Assembly (NCBI GenBank): GCA_003577245.1
Contig: QEVS01000011.1
Coordinates: 1-64,000, forward strand
Length of the DNA stretch: 64,000 nucleotides
Direction: 5' to 3'
Source: a bacterium
GTDB taxonomy: Bacteria; Chloroflexota; Dehalococcoidia; Tepidiformales; Tepidiformaceae
Both the position numbers and the translations under genes were made by a program. Positions 49,050 through 58,345 of this stretch are shown piece by piece. Below the pieces are notes generated by a model. That model ran no database searches, had not been told where the DNA came from, and saw only the letters and a program-made list of their open reading frames with translations. Position 1 is the first letter of the stretch. Every line of letters begins with the position of its first letter.

Positions 49050-49562
49050 TTAGCGTTTTTCTTTCAGGCCGCCAGTGCTGGCGCGTATCGAATCGAGGAA
49101 TGCGCTCAACTGGTGATCGAGCCGCGTGAGGACTCCAAGCGCGTACTCGTCGGCGTCCTCCATCTCGGTTCTGCCCGCGTTTGCTGCCTCGCTGAGGTGG
49201 GCCGCAGCAGTGGCGTCGGCATCGGCGATCACATCACGAGCACGCGCTTCCGCTTCGCGAAGCATGGCGTGACTGCGCTCCTGGGCTTCGCGGAGAATCG
49301 ACGCTTCGTTGAGACGCCGCGTACGTTCTTCTTCTGTTGCCCGTGCCAGGCGGCGGGCCTGCTCGTGCGCTTCGCCGATGACCTGGTCGCGCATCTCGAT
49401 TATCTGTGCGGCCTCGCGCAGGTCGGCAGGAATGGCGAGGCGCATCTGATCGATTATGTCCAGCATGCGCTTCCGGTCGACCACCAGGTTGCCGCCCACG
49501 GGGAGCCGCCTCGCTTGCACAACGAGTTCTTCGAGGCTGTTGATAAGGTCGAGGATTTCCAC
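49050..49562 (-). CDS. Coiled-coil protein of the DivIVA/ATPase-b-like type
   Basis: A 170-residue protein that is mostly one long helix. The start EILDLINSLEELVVQARRLP-like segment precedes an Arg/Glu/Ala-rich coiled coil (about residues 60-140, such as EAHEQARRLARATEEERTRR). There is no membrane anchor. It resembles the cytoplasmic part of ATP-synthase subunit b and DivIVA-like proteins often encoded beside coaD and rsmD in related bacteria, suggesting a role at the cell envelope. It lies 27 bp downstream of coaD and is likely in the same operon. Confidence 0.65.
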   Translation of the reverse strand: MEILDLINSLEELVVQARRLPVGGNLVVDRKRMLDIIDQMRLAIPADLREAAQIIEMRDQVIGEAHEQARRLARATEEERTRRLNEASILREAQERSHAMLREAEARARDVIADADATAAAHLSEAANAGRTEMEDADEYALGVLTRLDHQLSAFLDSIRASTGGLKEKR

Positions 49563-49589
49563 GTGACCCTCGCGGGCGGGTGCCTTTCG

Positions 49590-50069
49590 CTACTGTTCCA
49601 GCTTCTCGCGAATGGCATCGCGAACGTGCGGTGGCACAAGGTCAGCCACGTCGTAGCCGAGCTTGGAAACCTCACGGATGCGGCTGGCGCTGATGTAAAG
49701 GAAGTCCTGGTTGGCCATCAGGTACACCGACTCCAGGTGGGGGGCCATCTTGCGGTTCATGAGAGCCATATCGAACTCCGCCTCGAAGTCGCTGACGGCG
49801 CGAATTCCGCGAACGATTGCGACGGCACCCTTGCGCCGGGCGAATTCCACCGTCATCTCGTCGAAACCTTCCACTTCGACGTTTGGCATGTCCTGAACAG
49901 CTTTTCTGAACAGGGCTATGCGTTCATCCCAGGTGAACATTCCCTGCTTCTCCCGGCCCCTGACGACAGCGACGATGACGCGGTCAAAGAGGTGCGTCAT
50001 CCTGCGCACCAGGTCCAGGTGACCATTGGTGACAGGGTCAAAACCACCCGGGAAGACTGCGATCCTCAT
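49590..50069 (-). CDS. coaD: Phosphopantetheine adenylyltransferase
   Basis: A 159-residue nucleotidyltransferase that makes dephospho-CoA, the penultimate step of CoA synthesis. VFPGGFDPVTNGHLDLVRRM holds the T/HxGH motif, with the ATP-binding ISASRIREVSKLGYDV near the C-terminus. VARRKGAVAIVRGIRAVSDF-like and MNRKMAPHLESVYLM blocks match the family. The start ATG 50069 overlaps rsmD by four bases. It fits the CoA-rich metabolism of the window. Confidence 0.96.
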   Translation of the reverse strand: MRIAVFPGGFDPVTNGHLDLVRRMTHLFDRVIVAVVRGREKQGMFTWDERIALFRKAVQDMPNVEVEGFDEMTVEFARRKGAVAIVRGIRAVSDFEAEFDMALMNRKMAPHLESVYLMANQDFLYISASRIREVSKLGYDVADLVPPHVRDAIREKLEQ

Positions 50070-50626
50070 TGCCCCTCCTGGCCGGCGTAGAGCGCAATGG
50101 CGCTATCGCCGTAGATACGTCGTTCTTGCATCCACAGCCCGCCGGGCCGTTCCGGCGGATTGTACCGGCTTCCGTGTTCGTAGACGACAGTCCCCCCGGG
50201 GGCTACGAAGGGGCCGAGGGCGGCCAGGGCCTCCTCGGCGCCCTCGAAGTCATATGGGGGATCGAGAAACACGACATTGAATTCGCCTTCGAGCGACCGC
50301 AGTGCCGCGGGGACCCGTCCCCGGATGACGCGGCCGCTCTTCGTGAAGCCTGCGCGCGCCAGGCTCTGGAGGATCGCCTGGCAGGCCGCGGGCTCGGATT
50401 CCACAAAGACCGCGGAAGCGGCGCCCCTGCTGAGCGCCTCGATTCCCAGGGCGCCGGTCCCGGCGAACAGGTCGAGCACGGCAGAGCCGCTCACCCGATC
50501 GCCAAGGATGTTGAAGATGGCCTCGCGCACAAGCCCCGAGGTGGGCCGGAGGCGATGGCCTCGCGGTTCGGCCAGGGGCAGGCCCTTTGCGGTGCCTCCC
50601 GAAATGCGGAGCCTCCCGGCAGCCAT
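50066..50626 (-). CDS. rsmD: 16S rRNA (guanine966-N2)-methyltransferase
   Basis: A 186-residue SAM-dependent methyltransferase. RISGGTAKGLPLAEPRGHRL and RPTSGLVREAIFNIL open the family pattern, the SAM site is LDLFAGTGALGIEALSRGA, and the N-methylating motif IV is VVFLDPPYDFEGAEEAL. It modifies G966 in the small ribosomal subunit. It overlaps coaD by four bases and the GH18-like gene by one base, so all three are co-translated. Confidence 0.95.
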   Translation of the reverse strand: MAAGRLRISGGTAKGLPLAEPRGHRLRPTSGLVREAIFNILGDRVSGSAVLDLFAGTGALGIEALSRGAASAVFVESEPAACQAILQSLARAGFTKSGRVIRGRVPAALRSLEGEFNVVFLDPPYDFEGAEEALAALGPFVAPGGTVVYEHGSRYNPPERPGGLWMQERRIYGDSAIALYAGQEGQ

Positions 50627-52341
50627 CAGTTCGTGGGCGTGGCCGTCACGGTCGCGGTGGGCGTGCGGGCCTCCCGCGGCTGCACCGTCACGGCCACTTC
50701 GTTCTCAAAGTAGTAGGAACCATCGCTCAACGTGAGCTTGATCGTGTAGGTGCCCGGCTCGGCAGGAGTGGACCACTTTATGCGTCCCTTTTGGCCCGCC
50801 CTTTCGCCACCCTCGATGGTACCCTTGCTAACCGTCCACCGTGGCAGGAGGTCCGCCGGGTTAGGTTGCATGAGAATGGGCTGCCCGCTGGTGATGAACG
50901 GGACGAGCGCCGTCCAGATGTTTCCCAGGTAGACGTCGTCGCTGGCATTCTCCACGGCCACACCCCCGAGCTTGTAGCGGGGAATCAGTTCGAGCTTGAA
51001 TCCAACGCTGAAGAAGTTCTCGAGCCACACCGTCCGCGGCGTGCCCGACTTGTAGGTGAAGGCCACAGTTGCCGTTTCTGGCTGCCAGACAATGCCGCTC
51101 AGGTTCTCTTCGCGGTCGATGTTGGTCCCTACTATCTCGACCACCGAGCTGGCGACGATCTTCTCGTCGCCTCCGGCGCCGATGCTCATGCGGGTGGCGC
51201 GCGCCATTGCGTCCGAGAGGCGAAGGGTTTCGATGCCATCGACGGTCTTCACAGTCGCGTATGGGGTTACGGTCAGGAGCAGCTTGCTCGGTTTCACGAG
51301 ACTGGCGAGGTGTTCAAGGACCCGCGGCATGTCGTTCCGGTAGCTCGACTGGTCGCGGAGGGGGGAGATGGCAAGCACATCGGCCGCCTTGCCGAGCTCG
51401 GCCCAGTCGTACGCTCCTTCGTCAACCCGTCCCTGCACGACTATGGGCGATGGGATGGTGAGAGTGAGCAGCTTGTTCTGGCTGTGCAGGCGCTGACCCA
51501 GCTCCGAGATGAAAAGGGCGAAAGCGGTGCGCTGGTCGGCTGGCAGGTCCATGTAGGCGATGTTGATCCCGCCCAGCTTCTTCTCGTTGACCAGGTTCAC
51601 GATCTGGAGGACGTGGTTCGACCGGGTTGCAGCATCGCCAAGGATTGAAACGACAGTCGGGATGGCGCCTTTATCACCCGCCTTCACGGAGATGACCGGG
51701 TAGAAGGCAAACGAGCCATCGCTGGTAATCCCGCTGAGCTCGCCCGTGACGGTGCCGTCGGCCGCCGGCGCGAAATCGAAGGTGTGCACCAGCGTCACAC
51801 GCCCCACGGCATCGCGGTGGAGGGGGGCATTGTGTGGCAGGTAGGCTGCCACGTGCCCAGAGGGCAGGAGCCTGCGCATCACGGCAATGATCGCGGGGGT
51901 TTCCTGCAGGGTGGCGGAGGCCATCTTGCCCTGGGGATCGAGAATGGCTGGTGCAAGCGTCTCCCAGCTGCTCGTGCTGGCGACATACTGGTAGAAGCTC
52001 AGGTTGCGCTGATCGGTGGTGGCGCTCTTCAGCGGAAGCTGGACGAGCGCGTTGGAATTGTCGGGCGCGGCGGCCTTCTTCGCGTTAAGCTCGAAAACCT
52101 TGCTCACAAGCTCGTAGCCCTCGGGCGCCGAGAACTTCTGGCCCGATGCGCAGTAGTCGGTGTCGCAACCGCCCCCGCCGCAGACTCGCGAGTAAGCGAA
52201 GAAGGCGAGCACGGCAAGCCCAATGAGGATTCCGCCGAGCACGAGCGGCCGCCCGGGGCCCGATCGCGGTGAGCCCCCGTAGAGCCCGCCGTGGGAAGAT
52301 CCGCCCCAGGGCAGACGCCCGCTCGAAGAGCGGCGGTTCAT
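50626..52341 (-). CDS. Exported GH18-like (degenerate) TIM-barrel protein
   Basis: A 571-residue protein with an N-terminal Gly/Ser/Arg tail, one transmembrane segment (about residues 33-52, LVLGGILIGLAVLAFFAYS), then a glycoside-hydrolase-18-like barrel of the spore-cortex (YaaH/SleL) type with LGGINIAYMDLPADQRTAFA where active enzymes have DxxDxDxE. The acidic motif is absent, so it is probably a binding protein rather than a chitinase. A C-terminal beta-sandwich (about 490-560, Big/Fn3-like) ends with a Thr/Pro tail. The start is ATG 52341 (GTG 52347 possible). Transcribed with rsmD and coaD. Confidence 0.7.
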   Translation of the reverse strand: MNRRSSSGRLPWGGSSHGGLYGGSPRSGPGRPLVLGGILIGLAVLAFFAYSRVCGGGGCDTDYCASGQKFSAPEGYELVSKVFELNAKKAAAPDNSNALVQLPLKSATTDQRNLSFYQYVASTSSWETLAPAILDPQGKMASATLQETPAIIAVMRRLLPSGHVAAYLPHNAPLHRDAVGRVTLVHTFDFAPAADGTVTGELSGITSDGSFAFYPVISVKAGDKGAIPTVVSILGDAATRSNHVLQIVNLVNEKKLGGINIAYMDLPADQRTAFALFISELGQRLHSQNKLLTLTIPSPIVVQGRVDEGAYDWAELGKAADVLAISPLRDQSSYRNDMPRVLEHLASLVKPSKLLLTVTPYATVKTVDGIETLRLSDAMARATRMSIGAGGDEKIVASSVVEIVGTNIDREENLSGIVWQPETATVAFTYKSGTPRTVWLENFFSVGFKLELIPRYKLGGVAVENASDDVYLGNIWTALVPFITSGQPILMQPNPADLLPRWTVSKGTIEGGERAGQKGRIKWSTPAEPGTYTIKLTLSDGSYYFENEVAVTVQPREARTPTATVTATPTN

Positions 52342-52374
52342 TTGCACCCGGCCGGAGCCAACCGGGGGAGCAGG

Positions 52375-53679
52375 CTATTGACGTTTAGCAAGGCGAACCT
52401 CGGTCTCGATTATCAGGCCACCACGGTTGAGGACAACCTTAGCGACCTCGCCCGGTTCGTACTCCTGGAGGACGTTGAGCAACGGATTCTGCCTCGTTAT
52501 CGCCCTGTCGCCAAGCATCGTCACGATGTCTCCCGCTCTGATCCCGGCCCCGGCCGCAACCCCTCCCGCCGGGACGGATGCCACCAGCGCCCCTTCGTCA
52601 AGCGCCAGCCGGGGCAACCGTGCGAGCGTCTCGGGCATCAGGTCAATGTGCTCGAACCCGATTGAGGGACGCGTAATGGGCCCGCCCGCGGCAACGATAC
52701 GCGCGGCTATGTCCATGACGCGGTCCGCGGGCAGGGCGAAGGCAACCCCTTCCACCTCCTGGCCCGTTTCGGTGAGGCGGATAACTGAAGTCGGCATCCC
52801 CACGAGCTGGCCCTTGAGGTTCACCAGCGCCCCGCCGCTGTTTCCATGGTTCACCGCGGCGTCGGTCTGGATGAAGTCGCGGTGAACCACGCCGTCGTAA
52901 TAGCGGACACGTTTGACCCCGCTGACAATGCCCACGGTAACGGAACCCTGGAATTCCGAGAGGGTCTCGCCGATGGCGAGCACCGTGTCGCCGGGTACGA
53001 GGGCATCGGAGTCACCGGGTTCGATGGGCGTGAGCCCTCCCGGGCTGACCTGGAGCACGGCAACATCGGTAAACGGGTAGTCGTGCGCAAGCAGGAGAGC
53101 CTGCCTCTCCGTGCCGTCGGGAAGTACGACCTTGAGCGACTCCGTGCCCATGACCACGTGGGCATTGGTGACGATGTGCCCCTGCTGGTCCATGACCACG
53201 CCGCTCCCAACGTCGCGCTGGAGCCCGCCGGCAACGCGACGGAAGCTCTCAATTCGAACGACGCTCTCCCGGCCTCGCGCGGCGGCGGCCGAGATTGCGC
53301 TCGTCACCTCCAAGCGTGTAATCGCCGGGACCGGGGTCTCCTGTGCCCCGGGGTTCGAAGCGGGCGTGCTCGAATCGCCGTGCACGAGCAGCCAGACAAG
53401 CAGCCCCGCAAGCAGCCCGCCGGCCAGGCCCCCGGCCAGGGCGGCAAGGGCGAAGCCGGCCCGGCCCGGACGCATTGCCGGAGGAACCGGGGAGGGCAGA
53501 GTGATCCCGCCTTCCGGCATGCCCGGATCCGTGACCGGCGCGGGCGACGCCTCCGGGGAGGGCACCTCGGGCGGTTGGCCGCTCGGAGGCGCTTCTGGCG
53601 GCCGGAACCAGTCGAGGCCGTCAGTGGCCCTTCGCTGCGGGAAGCCCCCTTCGCCGGACGTCTCCAAGCCCTGCCTCAC
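52375..53679 (-). CDS. Membrane-anchored HtrA/DegP-like serine protease with PDZ domain
   Basis: A 434-residue protease. A cytoplasmic Pro-rich start leads into a membrane helix (about residues 72-95), then the trypsin-like domain with catalytic His in VTNAHVVMGTESLK, Asp in TDVAVLQVSP and Ser in NHGNSGGALVNLKGQLVGM, and a PDZ domain from about residue 340 (IRAGDIVTMLGDRAIT, VAKVVLNRGG). It degrades or refolds damaged envelope proteins. The start is GTG 53679. It stands between the GH18-like gene and the divergent greA. Confidence 0.92.
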   Translation of the reverse strand: MRQGLETSGEGGFPQRRATDGLDWFRPPEAPPSGQPPEVPSPEASPAPVTDPGMPEGGITLPSPVPPAMRPGRAGFALAALAGGLAGGLLAGLLVWLLVHGDSSTPASNPGAQETPVPAITRLEVTSAISAAAARGRESVVRIESFRRVAGGLQRDVGSGVVMDQQGHIVTNAHVVMGTESLKVVLPDGTERQALLLAHDYPFTDVAVLQVSPGGLTPIEPGDSDALVPGDTVLAIGETLSEFQGSVTVGIVSGVKRVRYYDGVVHRDFIQTDAAVNHGNSGGALVNLKGQLVGMPTSVIRLTETGQEVEGVAFALPADRVMDIAARIVAAGGPITRPSIGFEHIDLMPETLARLPRLALDEGALVASVPAGGVAAGAGIRAGDIVTMLGDRAITRQNPLLNVLQEYEPGEVAKVVLNRGGLIIETEVRLAKRQ

Positions 53680-53691
53680 ATTAGCGTTTCA

Positions 53692-53721
53692 TTGCGGGCG
53701 GCGCTTGCGCGCGGGTATACT
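53692..53721 (+). promoter_or_regulatory. Promoter of greA
   Basis: TTGCGG (53692-53697) and TATACT (53716-53721) are separated by 18 bp; the -10 box matches consensus at 5 of 6. It lies 68 bp upstream of ATG 53790. Confidence 0.5.
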
Positions 53722-53789
53722 GGGCCCGACTGAGGCGAAGCGCGCCCCAGTCTCTTTTTTCGGCCGCCAGCACAACACTAGGGTACGAC

Positions 53790-54257
53790 ATGACGGACAA
53801 GCCGGTTCCCCTGACGCGTGAAGGAAAGGCAAAGCTCGAGACCGAGCTGGATGAGCTCCGCGTGGCCCGAAAGGCGATCGCAGAGCGGATCCACAACGCC
53901 CAGGAGCTCGGCAGCAGCCAGGCCGATGCCGAGTATGAGGACGCCAAGCAGGAACAGGGGCGCACCGAAGGGCGCATCCTCGAGCTTGAGGACATCATCC
54001 GGCGCAGCATCATCATCGATGAGACCTCGGCGCACCACGCGAACCGGGTAGTCGTCGGCAGCGGTGTTGAGGTCGAGCAGGACGGCCAACGGCGCCATTA
54101 CCAGATAGTCGGCGTTCCCGAGGCTGACCCCACAAAGGGCAAGATCTCAAACGAATCCCCGGTCGGCACGGCGCTGCTCGGCAAGGCGGTGGGCGATTCG
54201 GTGGACGTGAACGTGCCCCGGGGCGTAATCAAGGTGAAGATCCTGAAGATAGACTAG
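53790..54257 (+). CDS. greA: Transcription elongation factor GreA
   Basis: A 155-residue factor that rescues backtracked RNA polymerase by stimulating transcript cleavage. The N-terminal coiled coil contains KAKLETELDELRVARKAIAE and SSQADAEYEDAKQEQGRTEG (with the acidic tip). The C-terminal domain has YQIVGVPEADPTKGKISNE and SPVGTALLGKAVGDSV. Length is normal. The start is ATG 53790, with its own promoter upstream and a strong terminator downstream. Confidence 0.96.
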   Translation: MTDKPVPLTREGKAKLETELDELRVARKAIAERIHNAQELGSSQADAEYEDAKQEQGRTEGRILELEDIIRRSIIIDETSAHHANRVVVGSGVEVEQDGQRRHYQIVGVPEADPTKGKISNESPVGTALLGKAVGDSVDVNVPRGVIKVKILKID

Positions 54258-54283
54258 AGACGCCCGCCCCTGCGCAGCGTCAC

Positions 54284-54306
54284 GGGCCGCCGGGGGGCGG
54301 CCCTTT
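54284..54306 (+). terminator. Intrinsic terminator of greA
   Basis: GGGCCGCC (54284-54291) pairs with GGCGGCCC (54296-54303) around GGGG, followed by TTT. It lies 27 bp after the greA stop and 25 bp before lysS, and may permit some readthrough into lysS. Confidence 0.75.
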
Positions 54307-54330
54307 CCATTACCGGCGGGAGGCCAACCA

Positions 54331-55806
54331 GTGGATGAACTAACGGCCCAGCGGCTGGCGAAGCTGCAGCAGCTTCGCGCCAACGGCATGGACCCCTACC
54401 CGCCGCGCGTGACTCGCTCCCACTCCGCGGCAGAGGCTACGGCCATCGCCGAGTCTCTGCCCGCTGATTCCACCGAGGCTTTGGCCGGCCCGGTCGACAT
54501 CGCCGGCCGCGTGGTGGCGAGACGCGACATGGGCAAGGCGACATTCGTCGACCTCCAGGACGGCAGCGGCCGGATCCAGGTGCTGTTGCGCCAGAACCAG
54601 CTCGGCGATGAGCTGTACGACGCCCTTCGGCTGGTGGACCTGGGCGACTTCATTGGCGTGCACGGCGTTCCGATGCGGACGCGCACGGGCCAGCCCACGG
54701 TGGGAGCCCGCACCTGGGCGATGCTGGCCAAGGCGCTCCACGCGCCACCGGAGAAGTATCACGGTCTCGCCGACATCGAGCTTCGTCAGCGGCGCCGGTA
54801 CCTGGACCTCATGGCGAACGAGGAGACTCGCCGCACGTTCACCATCCGCAGCCAGGTGGTCTCGGCTGTGCGCCGCTTCCTGGATTCACGCGGCTTCCTT
54901 GAAGTCGAGACACCCATTCTCCAGGAAGCTGCGGGCGGCGCCGCCGCGCGCCCGTTCATCACCCACTACAACGCCCTCGGCGAGGACCGCTTCCTGCGCA
55001 TTAGCCTCGAGCTGCACCTCAAGCGCCTGGTGATCGGCGGCATGGACCGCGTCTACGAGATCGGCCGCAACTTCCGCAACGAGGGGATGAGCGCCAAGCA
55101 CAATCCCGAGTTCACCATGCTTGAGAGCTACGAAGCGTACGCCGACTACAACGGCGTCGCGCGCATGGCAGAGGAGATGGTTTCGTCCGTGGCAGGCGAG
55201 GTGCTGGGGCAGACGACGGTGCAATTCCGCGGACACGAGATTGACCTGGCGCCCCCGTGGCGGCGGCTGACGCTGCACAACGCCCTGAAGCAGTACGGCG
55301 CGCTCGACATCGATGAGTTCGGCACGGCCGAGAAGCTCCGGTCCGAACTGGAACGCCGCGGCCTGAGCGTCCACCCGGGCCTCGGCTGGGGCAAGCTTGT
55401 GGACGAAGCGATGTCGCATTATGTCGAACCGAACCTCGTCCAGCCAACCATCCTGCTGGACTACCCGGTCGAGCTTTCGCCGCTGGCGAAGCGCAAGCCT
55501 GGCAACCCGAAGCTGGTGGAGCGCTTCGAGGCGTTCATCGGCGGCTTCGAATGCGGCAATGCTTACACCGAGCTGAACGACCCGCTCGACCAGCGGGCAC
55601 GGTTTGAAGAGCAGCTGAAGCTCCGCGAGGCGGGTGACGAGGAGGTAGAACTGGTCGACGACGACTTCCTCTTCGCGCTCGAACACGGCATGCCCCCGTG
55701 CGGGGGGTTCGGCATGGGGATAGACCGGCTTGTGATGCTGCTCACGGGCCAGTCAACAATTCGAGAAGTCATCCTCTTTCCGCAACACAAGACAGTGAAG
55801 GACTGA
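54331..55806 (+). CDS. lysS: Lysyl-tRNA synthetase (class II)
   Basis: A 491-residue class II synthetase. The N-terminal OB-fold domain contains [20 protein letters not shown]. Motif 2 reads [20 protein letters not shown] with [14 protein letters not shown], and motif 3 [20 protein letters not shown] near the C-terminus. It charges tRNA-Lys. GTG start with GGCGGGAGG nearby. NUDIX and serS genes follow within a few bases, forming an operon. Confidence 0.97.
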   Translation: MDELTAQRLAKLQQLRANGMDPYPPRVTRSHSAAEATAIAESLPADSTEALAGPVDIAGRVVARRDMGKATFVDLQDGSGRIQVLLRQNQLGDELYDALRLVDLGDFIGVHGVPMRTRTGQPTVGARTWAMLAKALHAPPEKYHGLADIELRQRRRYLDLMANEETRRTFTIRSQVVSAVRRFLDSRGFLEVETPILQEAAGGAAARPFITHYNALGEDRFLRISLELHLKRLVIGGMDRVYEIGRNFRNEGMSAKHNPEFTMLESYEAYADYNGVARMAEEMVSSVAGEVLGQTTVQFRGHEIDLAPPWRRLTLHNALKQYGALDIDEFGTAEKLRSELERRGLSVHPGLGWGKLVDEAMSHYVEPNLVQPTILLDYPVELSPLAKRKPGNPKLVERFEAFIGGFECGNAYTELNDPLDQRARFEEQLKLREAGDEEVELVDDDFLFALEHGMPPCGGFGMGIDRLVMLLTGQSTIREVILFPQHKTVKD

Positions 55807-55813
55807 GACCAGC

Positions 55814-56344
55814 GTGGCCGAGCTGCCCGGGCCGCCAACCGAAGTCGAACGTCACCATACGGCCACCGCCTACGTTGTCAGCAACAGCCACACGCTCCTG
55901 CTCTGGCATGGGCGGCTGCGCATGTGGCTACCGCCCGGCGGCCACTGTGAGCCGAACGAAGACCCCGTGCAGGCGGCGTTACGCGAGGCCGAAGAAGAAA
56001 GCGGGCTGACGGTGGAGGTCATCGCGCCGCCGAACATGCTCGTGTGCGACGGCCCGGAGGTGCTGCCGCCACCTGCCGTGATCCTCATTGAGGACATCGT
56101 TCGCGACGACCAGCCCTTCCACCAGCACATCGACCACGTTTACTTCACCCGGTCCAGCGTCCGGGCGAACTTCGACGCCCCCGTCCCCCACGGCCCCCAC
56201 CTGTGGGTGGATGCGGCAATGTTGGAGTCGCCGTTTTCCCTCCCGGCGCCCGATGGTACGCTCGTGCCGGTCGCGGAGGATGTGCGCTTGCTCGGCATCC
56301 GCGCCATTGCCGCCGCCGCGGCCGGGGAATCCCTTCGTGCTTAG
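55814..56344 (+). CDS. NUDIX hydrolase
   Basis: A 176-residue pyrophosphohydrolase. The Nudix box GHCEPNEDPVQAALREAEEE with SGL following matches Gx5Ex7REUxEExGU exactly. The N-terminal half (YVVSNSHTLLLWHGRLRMWL) gives the first strands, and the C-terminal part includes HIDHVYFTRSSV. It would hydrolyse a nucleoside-diphosphate-linked compound. GTG start 7 bp after lysS; its last eight bases overlap serS, so it is translationally coupled between two synthetases. Confidence 0.92.
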   Translation: MAELPGPPTEVERHHTATAYVVSNSHTLLLWHGRLRMWLPPGGHCEPNEDPVQAALREAEEESGLTVEVIAPPNMLVCDGPEVLPPPAVILIEDIVRDDQPFHQHIDHVYFTRSSVRANFDAPVPHGPHLWVDAAMLESPFSLPAPDGTLVPVAEDVRLLGIRAIAAAAAGESLRA

Positions 56345-57611
56345 CATCCAGTTCATTCGCGAGAACACCGGGCGCGTGAAGCGAGACCTCGCGCTTCGCC
56401 ATGCGACAGCGCCCATCGACCGCATACTGCTCCTGGATGAGAAACGCCGCGAACTCCTCCAGGAGGTCGAGAGCCTCCGCGCGGAGCGCAACACGGTCAG
56501 CAAGCTCATTGGCGCGACGAAAGACTCCTCCGAGCGGAACACCAGGATCGAAACGATGCGAGAAGTCGGCAACCGCATCGATGGACTCGACAGGCAGTTG
56601 GGCGGTATTGAATCAGAGCTGACGGCGCTCCTGCTTGAGGTGCCGAATATCATCGACCCCGGCGTTCCCCCGGGCCCGGACGAGCGCTCGAATGCCGTGG
56701 TCGAGACATCCGGCTCCCCGCGTTCCTTCGCGTTTCAGCCGCGTCCCCACTGGGAGCTGGGCGCCATTCTCGACGGGATCGACTTCGAGCGCGGGGCCAA
56801 GATGTCGGGGAGCCGTTTCTACCTGCTCAAGGGGCAGGTCGCGCGGCTGCAGCGGGCTCTCATCCAGTTTTTCCTCGATGACCACGCCAGGGACGGGTTC
56901 GTGGAATGCTACCTGCCCGACATGCTCAGCGAAGCATCGCTGATTGCCGCCGGCCAGCTCCCGAAGTTCTACGACAACCTCTATCGCGACGCCGAGGACG
57001 ACTTCTTCTTCACGCCCACGGCCGAGGTGCCGTTCGTCAACTACTACCGCGACGAGATCATCCCTCCCGGGACGCTGCCATTGCGGCTTGTCGCGCATAC
57101 GCCCTGCTTCCGGCGAGAGAAGATGAGCGCCGGCCGCGATGTGCGCGGAATCAAGCGGGGGCACCAGTTCGAGAAGGTCGAGATGTTCGTCTACTGTGAG
57201 CCAGAACAGAGCGACGCGGAACTTCAGAATCTTGTGCGGAGGGCGCGATCGCTCCCGGAGAAGCTGGGGATACCGTACCGGGTGGTTCAGCTCTGTTCAG
57301 GCGACATCGGCTTCAATGCCACAAAGACGTACGACATCGAGCTCTGGGCCCCGGGACAGGGTGAGTGGCTGGAGGTGAGCTCGGCCTCCAACTGCCTGGA
57401 CTTCCAGGCGCGGCGGGCCAACATCCGCTACCGGCCAGCGCCCGACGCGCCCACCCGGCATCCGCACATGCTCAACGCCTCGGGACTGGCCCTTCCTCGC
57501 ACGGTGATCGCTGTGATGGAGAACTACCAGCAAGAGGACGGCAGCATCACGGTGCCCGAGGTTCTCCGCCCCTACATGGGCACGGAGCGGATCGAACCTC
57601 GCGGAGCCTGA
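56337..57611 (+). CDS. serS: Seryl-tRNA synthetase
   Basis: A 424-residue class II enzyme. The N-terminal coiled-coil arm that grips the tRNA-Ser variable loop covers about residues 30-100 (SLRAERNTVSKLIGATKD). Motif 2 is TPCFRREKMSAGRDVRGIKR, with GHQFEKVEMFVYCEPEQ, and motif 3 HMLNASGLALPRTVIAVMEN. It charges tRNA-Ser and tRNA-Sec, of interest because a Sec protein is predicted at 15118-15588. GTG 56337 overlaps the NUDIX stop; GGGGAA lies 8 nt before it. Confidence 0.96.
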   Translation: MLSIQFIRENTGRVKRDLALRHATAPIDRILLLDEKRRELLQEVESLRAERNTVSKLIGATKDSSERNTRIETMREVGNRIDGLDRQLGGIESELTALLLEVPNIIDPGVPPGPDERSNAVVETSGSPRSFAFQPRPHWELGAILDGIDFERGAKMSGSRFYLLKGQVARLQRALIQFFLDDHARDGFVECYLPDMLSEASLIAAGQLPKFYDNLYRDAEDDFFFTPTAEVPFVNYYRDEIIPPGTLPLRLVAHTPCFRREKMSAGRDVRGIKRGHQFEKVEMFVYCEPEQSDAELQNLVRRARSLPEKLGIPYRVVQLCSGDIGFNATKTYDIELWAPGQGEWLEVSSASNCLDFQARRANIRYRPAPDAPTRHPHMLNASGLALPRTVIAVMENYQQEDGSITVPEVLRPYMGTERIEPRGA

Positions 57612-58270
57612 ATCAGACGTGGGCTCGCCCCTCGGTCCGCTCGCCGCAGGAGCCGCATGCAGATTTTGCATGCCGTTGATTGACATGCCCGATTTGGGTG
57701 CCACACCATCGGCGTAACCCCTGCGACGGAGAAGGGGTCCCCAGGGCGATTGAGAGGGCGGAACCTTCGATCCCGGATGCTGCCTCAGCACCACATCCGG
57801 CCAATGCGCCCGGAGCATCGCTCCATGCTGCTCGGGCGCCTCGGCGGACTTGCGGGCCCCGAGCTTGCCCATCACCGCATTAGGCTCAGGGGATCGCAGT
57901 AGATTCGCAGTTCGGGCAATGCTGGCTCTCGTGCCAATAGGCGTTGGTGACGCTTGGCTCGCCGTGATCTCTGCCACAGAACTCTGGCCCCTTGCTGTAA
58001 CCGGTTGGTGTACTGGGTTTTCGTACGCGGTCGCAGCGCACCTGTCGTGGGGCAATGGTGCGTCCATTGATTTCGCCCGCCAGGCCGCCCTGACGTCCGG
58101 GGCGGCCGCTCCCCTCGTCTTGCCAGTGGCTGCCTGCGCGAACGCGTTGATAGCCCGCGGCAACATCGCGGCCCTGCTGAAAGACCGGTGACAGGTGGGC
58201 GGGCGATTCGGCGTGTCCGGGGGCTGGATCGCCCCTCCGGGATGCCCTGCCCTTCGGTACCGGGGACGAG
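57612..58270. other. Gene-poor stretch next to tRNA-Arg
   Basis: These 659 bp hold no supported gene. Frames run through in all directions (for example a hydrophobic 113-codon plus-strand frame at 57850-58191 and a 138-codon minus-strand frame at 57886-58302), but none has a ribosome site or recognisable family and their codon use is mixed. A 7-bp hairpin (57655-57661 with 57667-57673) lies after serS without a T run. It could be the remains of an element integrated beside the tRNA, but I found no copy of the tRNA 3' end. Confidence 0.5.
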
Positions 58271-58345
58271 TGGTACCCCCGCCAGGAATCGAACCTGGGC
58301 ACATGGTTTAGGAAACCACTGCTCTATCCGCTGAGCTACGGGGGC
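58271..58345 (-). tRNA. tRNA-Arg (anticodon CCT)
   Basis: The minus strand folds into a full cloverleaf: acceptor GCCCCCG with CGGGGGT (first pair G-U), a D arm GCTC..GAGC, anticodon loop TTCCTAA (CCT, reading AGG), and the T arm CCAGG-TTCGAAT-CCTGG. The CCA end is encoded (58271-58273). Discriminator A. No intron. tRNA-Arg genes are common integration sites, and the 3' side here faces the gene-poor stretch. Confidence 0.95.

Noticed and set aside
57655..57673. Hairpin GCATGCA/TGCATGC after serS as a terminator
   Set aside because: The stem is short and not followed by a T run; it may be incidental.
57297..58304. A 335-codon minus-strand frame from serS to the tRNA
   Set aside because: It crosses the tRNA gene and the end of serS, has no ribosome site, and shows no recognisable domain.
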